From Candidatus Aegiribacteria sp. (GTDB lineage Bacteria > Fermentibacterota > Fermentibacteria > Fermentibacterales > JCC-6): a DNA stretch of 14,103 nt. Location: positions 1 through 14,103 of the forward strand of contig DAOWFD010000251.1 in NCBI GenBank assembly GCA_030638185.1. The letters run 5' to 3'. The position numbers and the translations under genes are program-made. The notes under the pieces are model-generated. The model saw nothing but the letters and a program-made list of their open reading frames with translations, searched no databases and was not told where the DNA came from. This document shows, piece after piece, positions 14,051 through 14,103 of this stretch (the stretch's first letter is position 1; each line of letters begins with the position of its first letter).

Positions 14051-14103
14051 ATTCTCCATGGCATAGGGTATTGAATCTCCAGAACTGGATCTGATTTCAA
14101 GCC

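Noticed and set aside
13856..14100. Open frames on both strands across 13856-14100 that look like small proteins
   Set aside because: They are translations across the tRNA-Ser gene, including the typical artefact sequence GWDSNPRTPH from its antisense strand.
1..14103. CRISPR arrays, insertion sequences or prophage genes
   Set aside because: No regularly spaced repeats, transposase motifs or phage genes were seen on either strand.

Overview
The window looks like chromosome from an uncultured Gram-negative anaerobe, probably of the FCB superphylum (Fermentibacterota, Cloacimonadota or WOR-3-like). The pointers are a type IX secretion-type C-terminal sorting domain, FadL-like and other outer-membrane beta-barrels, many secreted beta-sandwich proteins, many [4Fe-4S] proteins and strong Shine-Dalgarno sites. 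The genetic code appears standard: three genes in the window end in TGA. The taxonomic placement is inference from gene style only.

Left part (1-3570): a FadL/OmpP1-type outer-membrane protein runs off the left edge on the minus strand. A 439-bp divergent intergenic region follows, holding two imperfect copies of a 32-nt repeat that resembles a tRNA 3' end. Next come a secreted beta-rich protein with a T9SS-type tail, tRNA-Asp(GUC) on the minus strand, and a small exported protein whose reading frame is crossed by one in-frame UGA with a stem-loop shortly downstream. A good rho-independent terminator closes this part.

Middle plus-strand part (3627-7748): a NapH-like polytopic Fe-S membrane protein carrying three extracytoplasmic Cys/Asp repeats, then a sodium:neurotransmitter-type symporter with a long extracellular loop, then a SAM-dependent methyltransferase. 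The methyltransferase stop codon overlaps that of the convergent gene.

Right part (7745-13729, minus strand): a probable eight-gene operon. From a near-consensus promoter at 13764-13792 it reads: four-cluster ferredoxin lipoprotein, exported ferredoxin, small exported ferredoxin, small ferredoxin lipoprotein, outer-membrane beta-barrel, CcdA/DsbD-like membrane protein with a Cys-rich tail, a CitD-CitE fusion, and a double zinc-ribbon protein. The first five genes overlap one another (4, 4, 17 and 1 nt). Four successive ferredoxins with N-terminal export signals, translationally coupled to a beta-barrel, are the most striking content: they suggest an Fe-S-based electron path across the periplasm, perhaps to the cell surface. 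The CcdA-like protein, and possibly the separate NapH-like protein, are candidates for passing electrons across the inner membrane. This model is inference.

The window ends with tRNA-Ser(CGA) on the plus strand, divergent from the ferredoxin operon, followed by a small hairpin.
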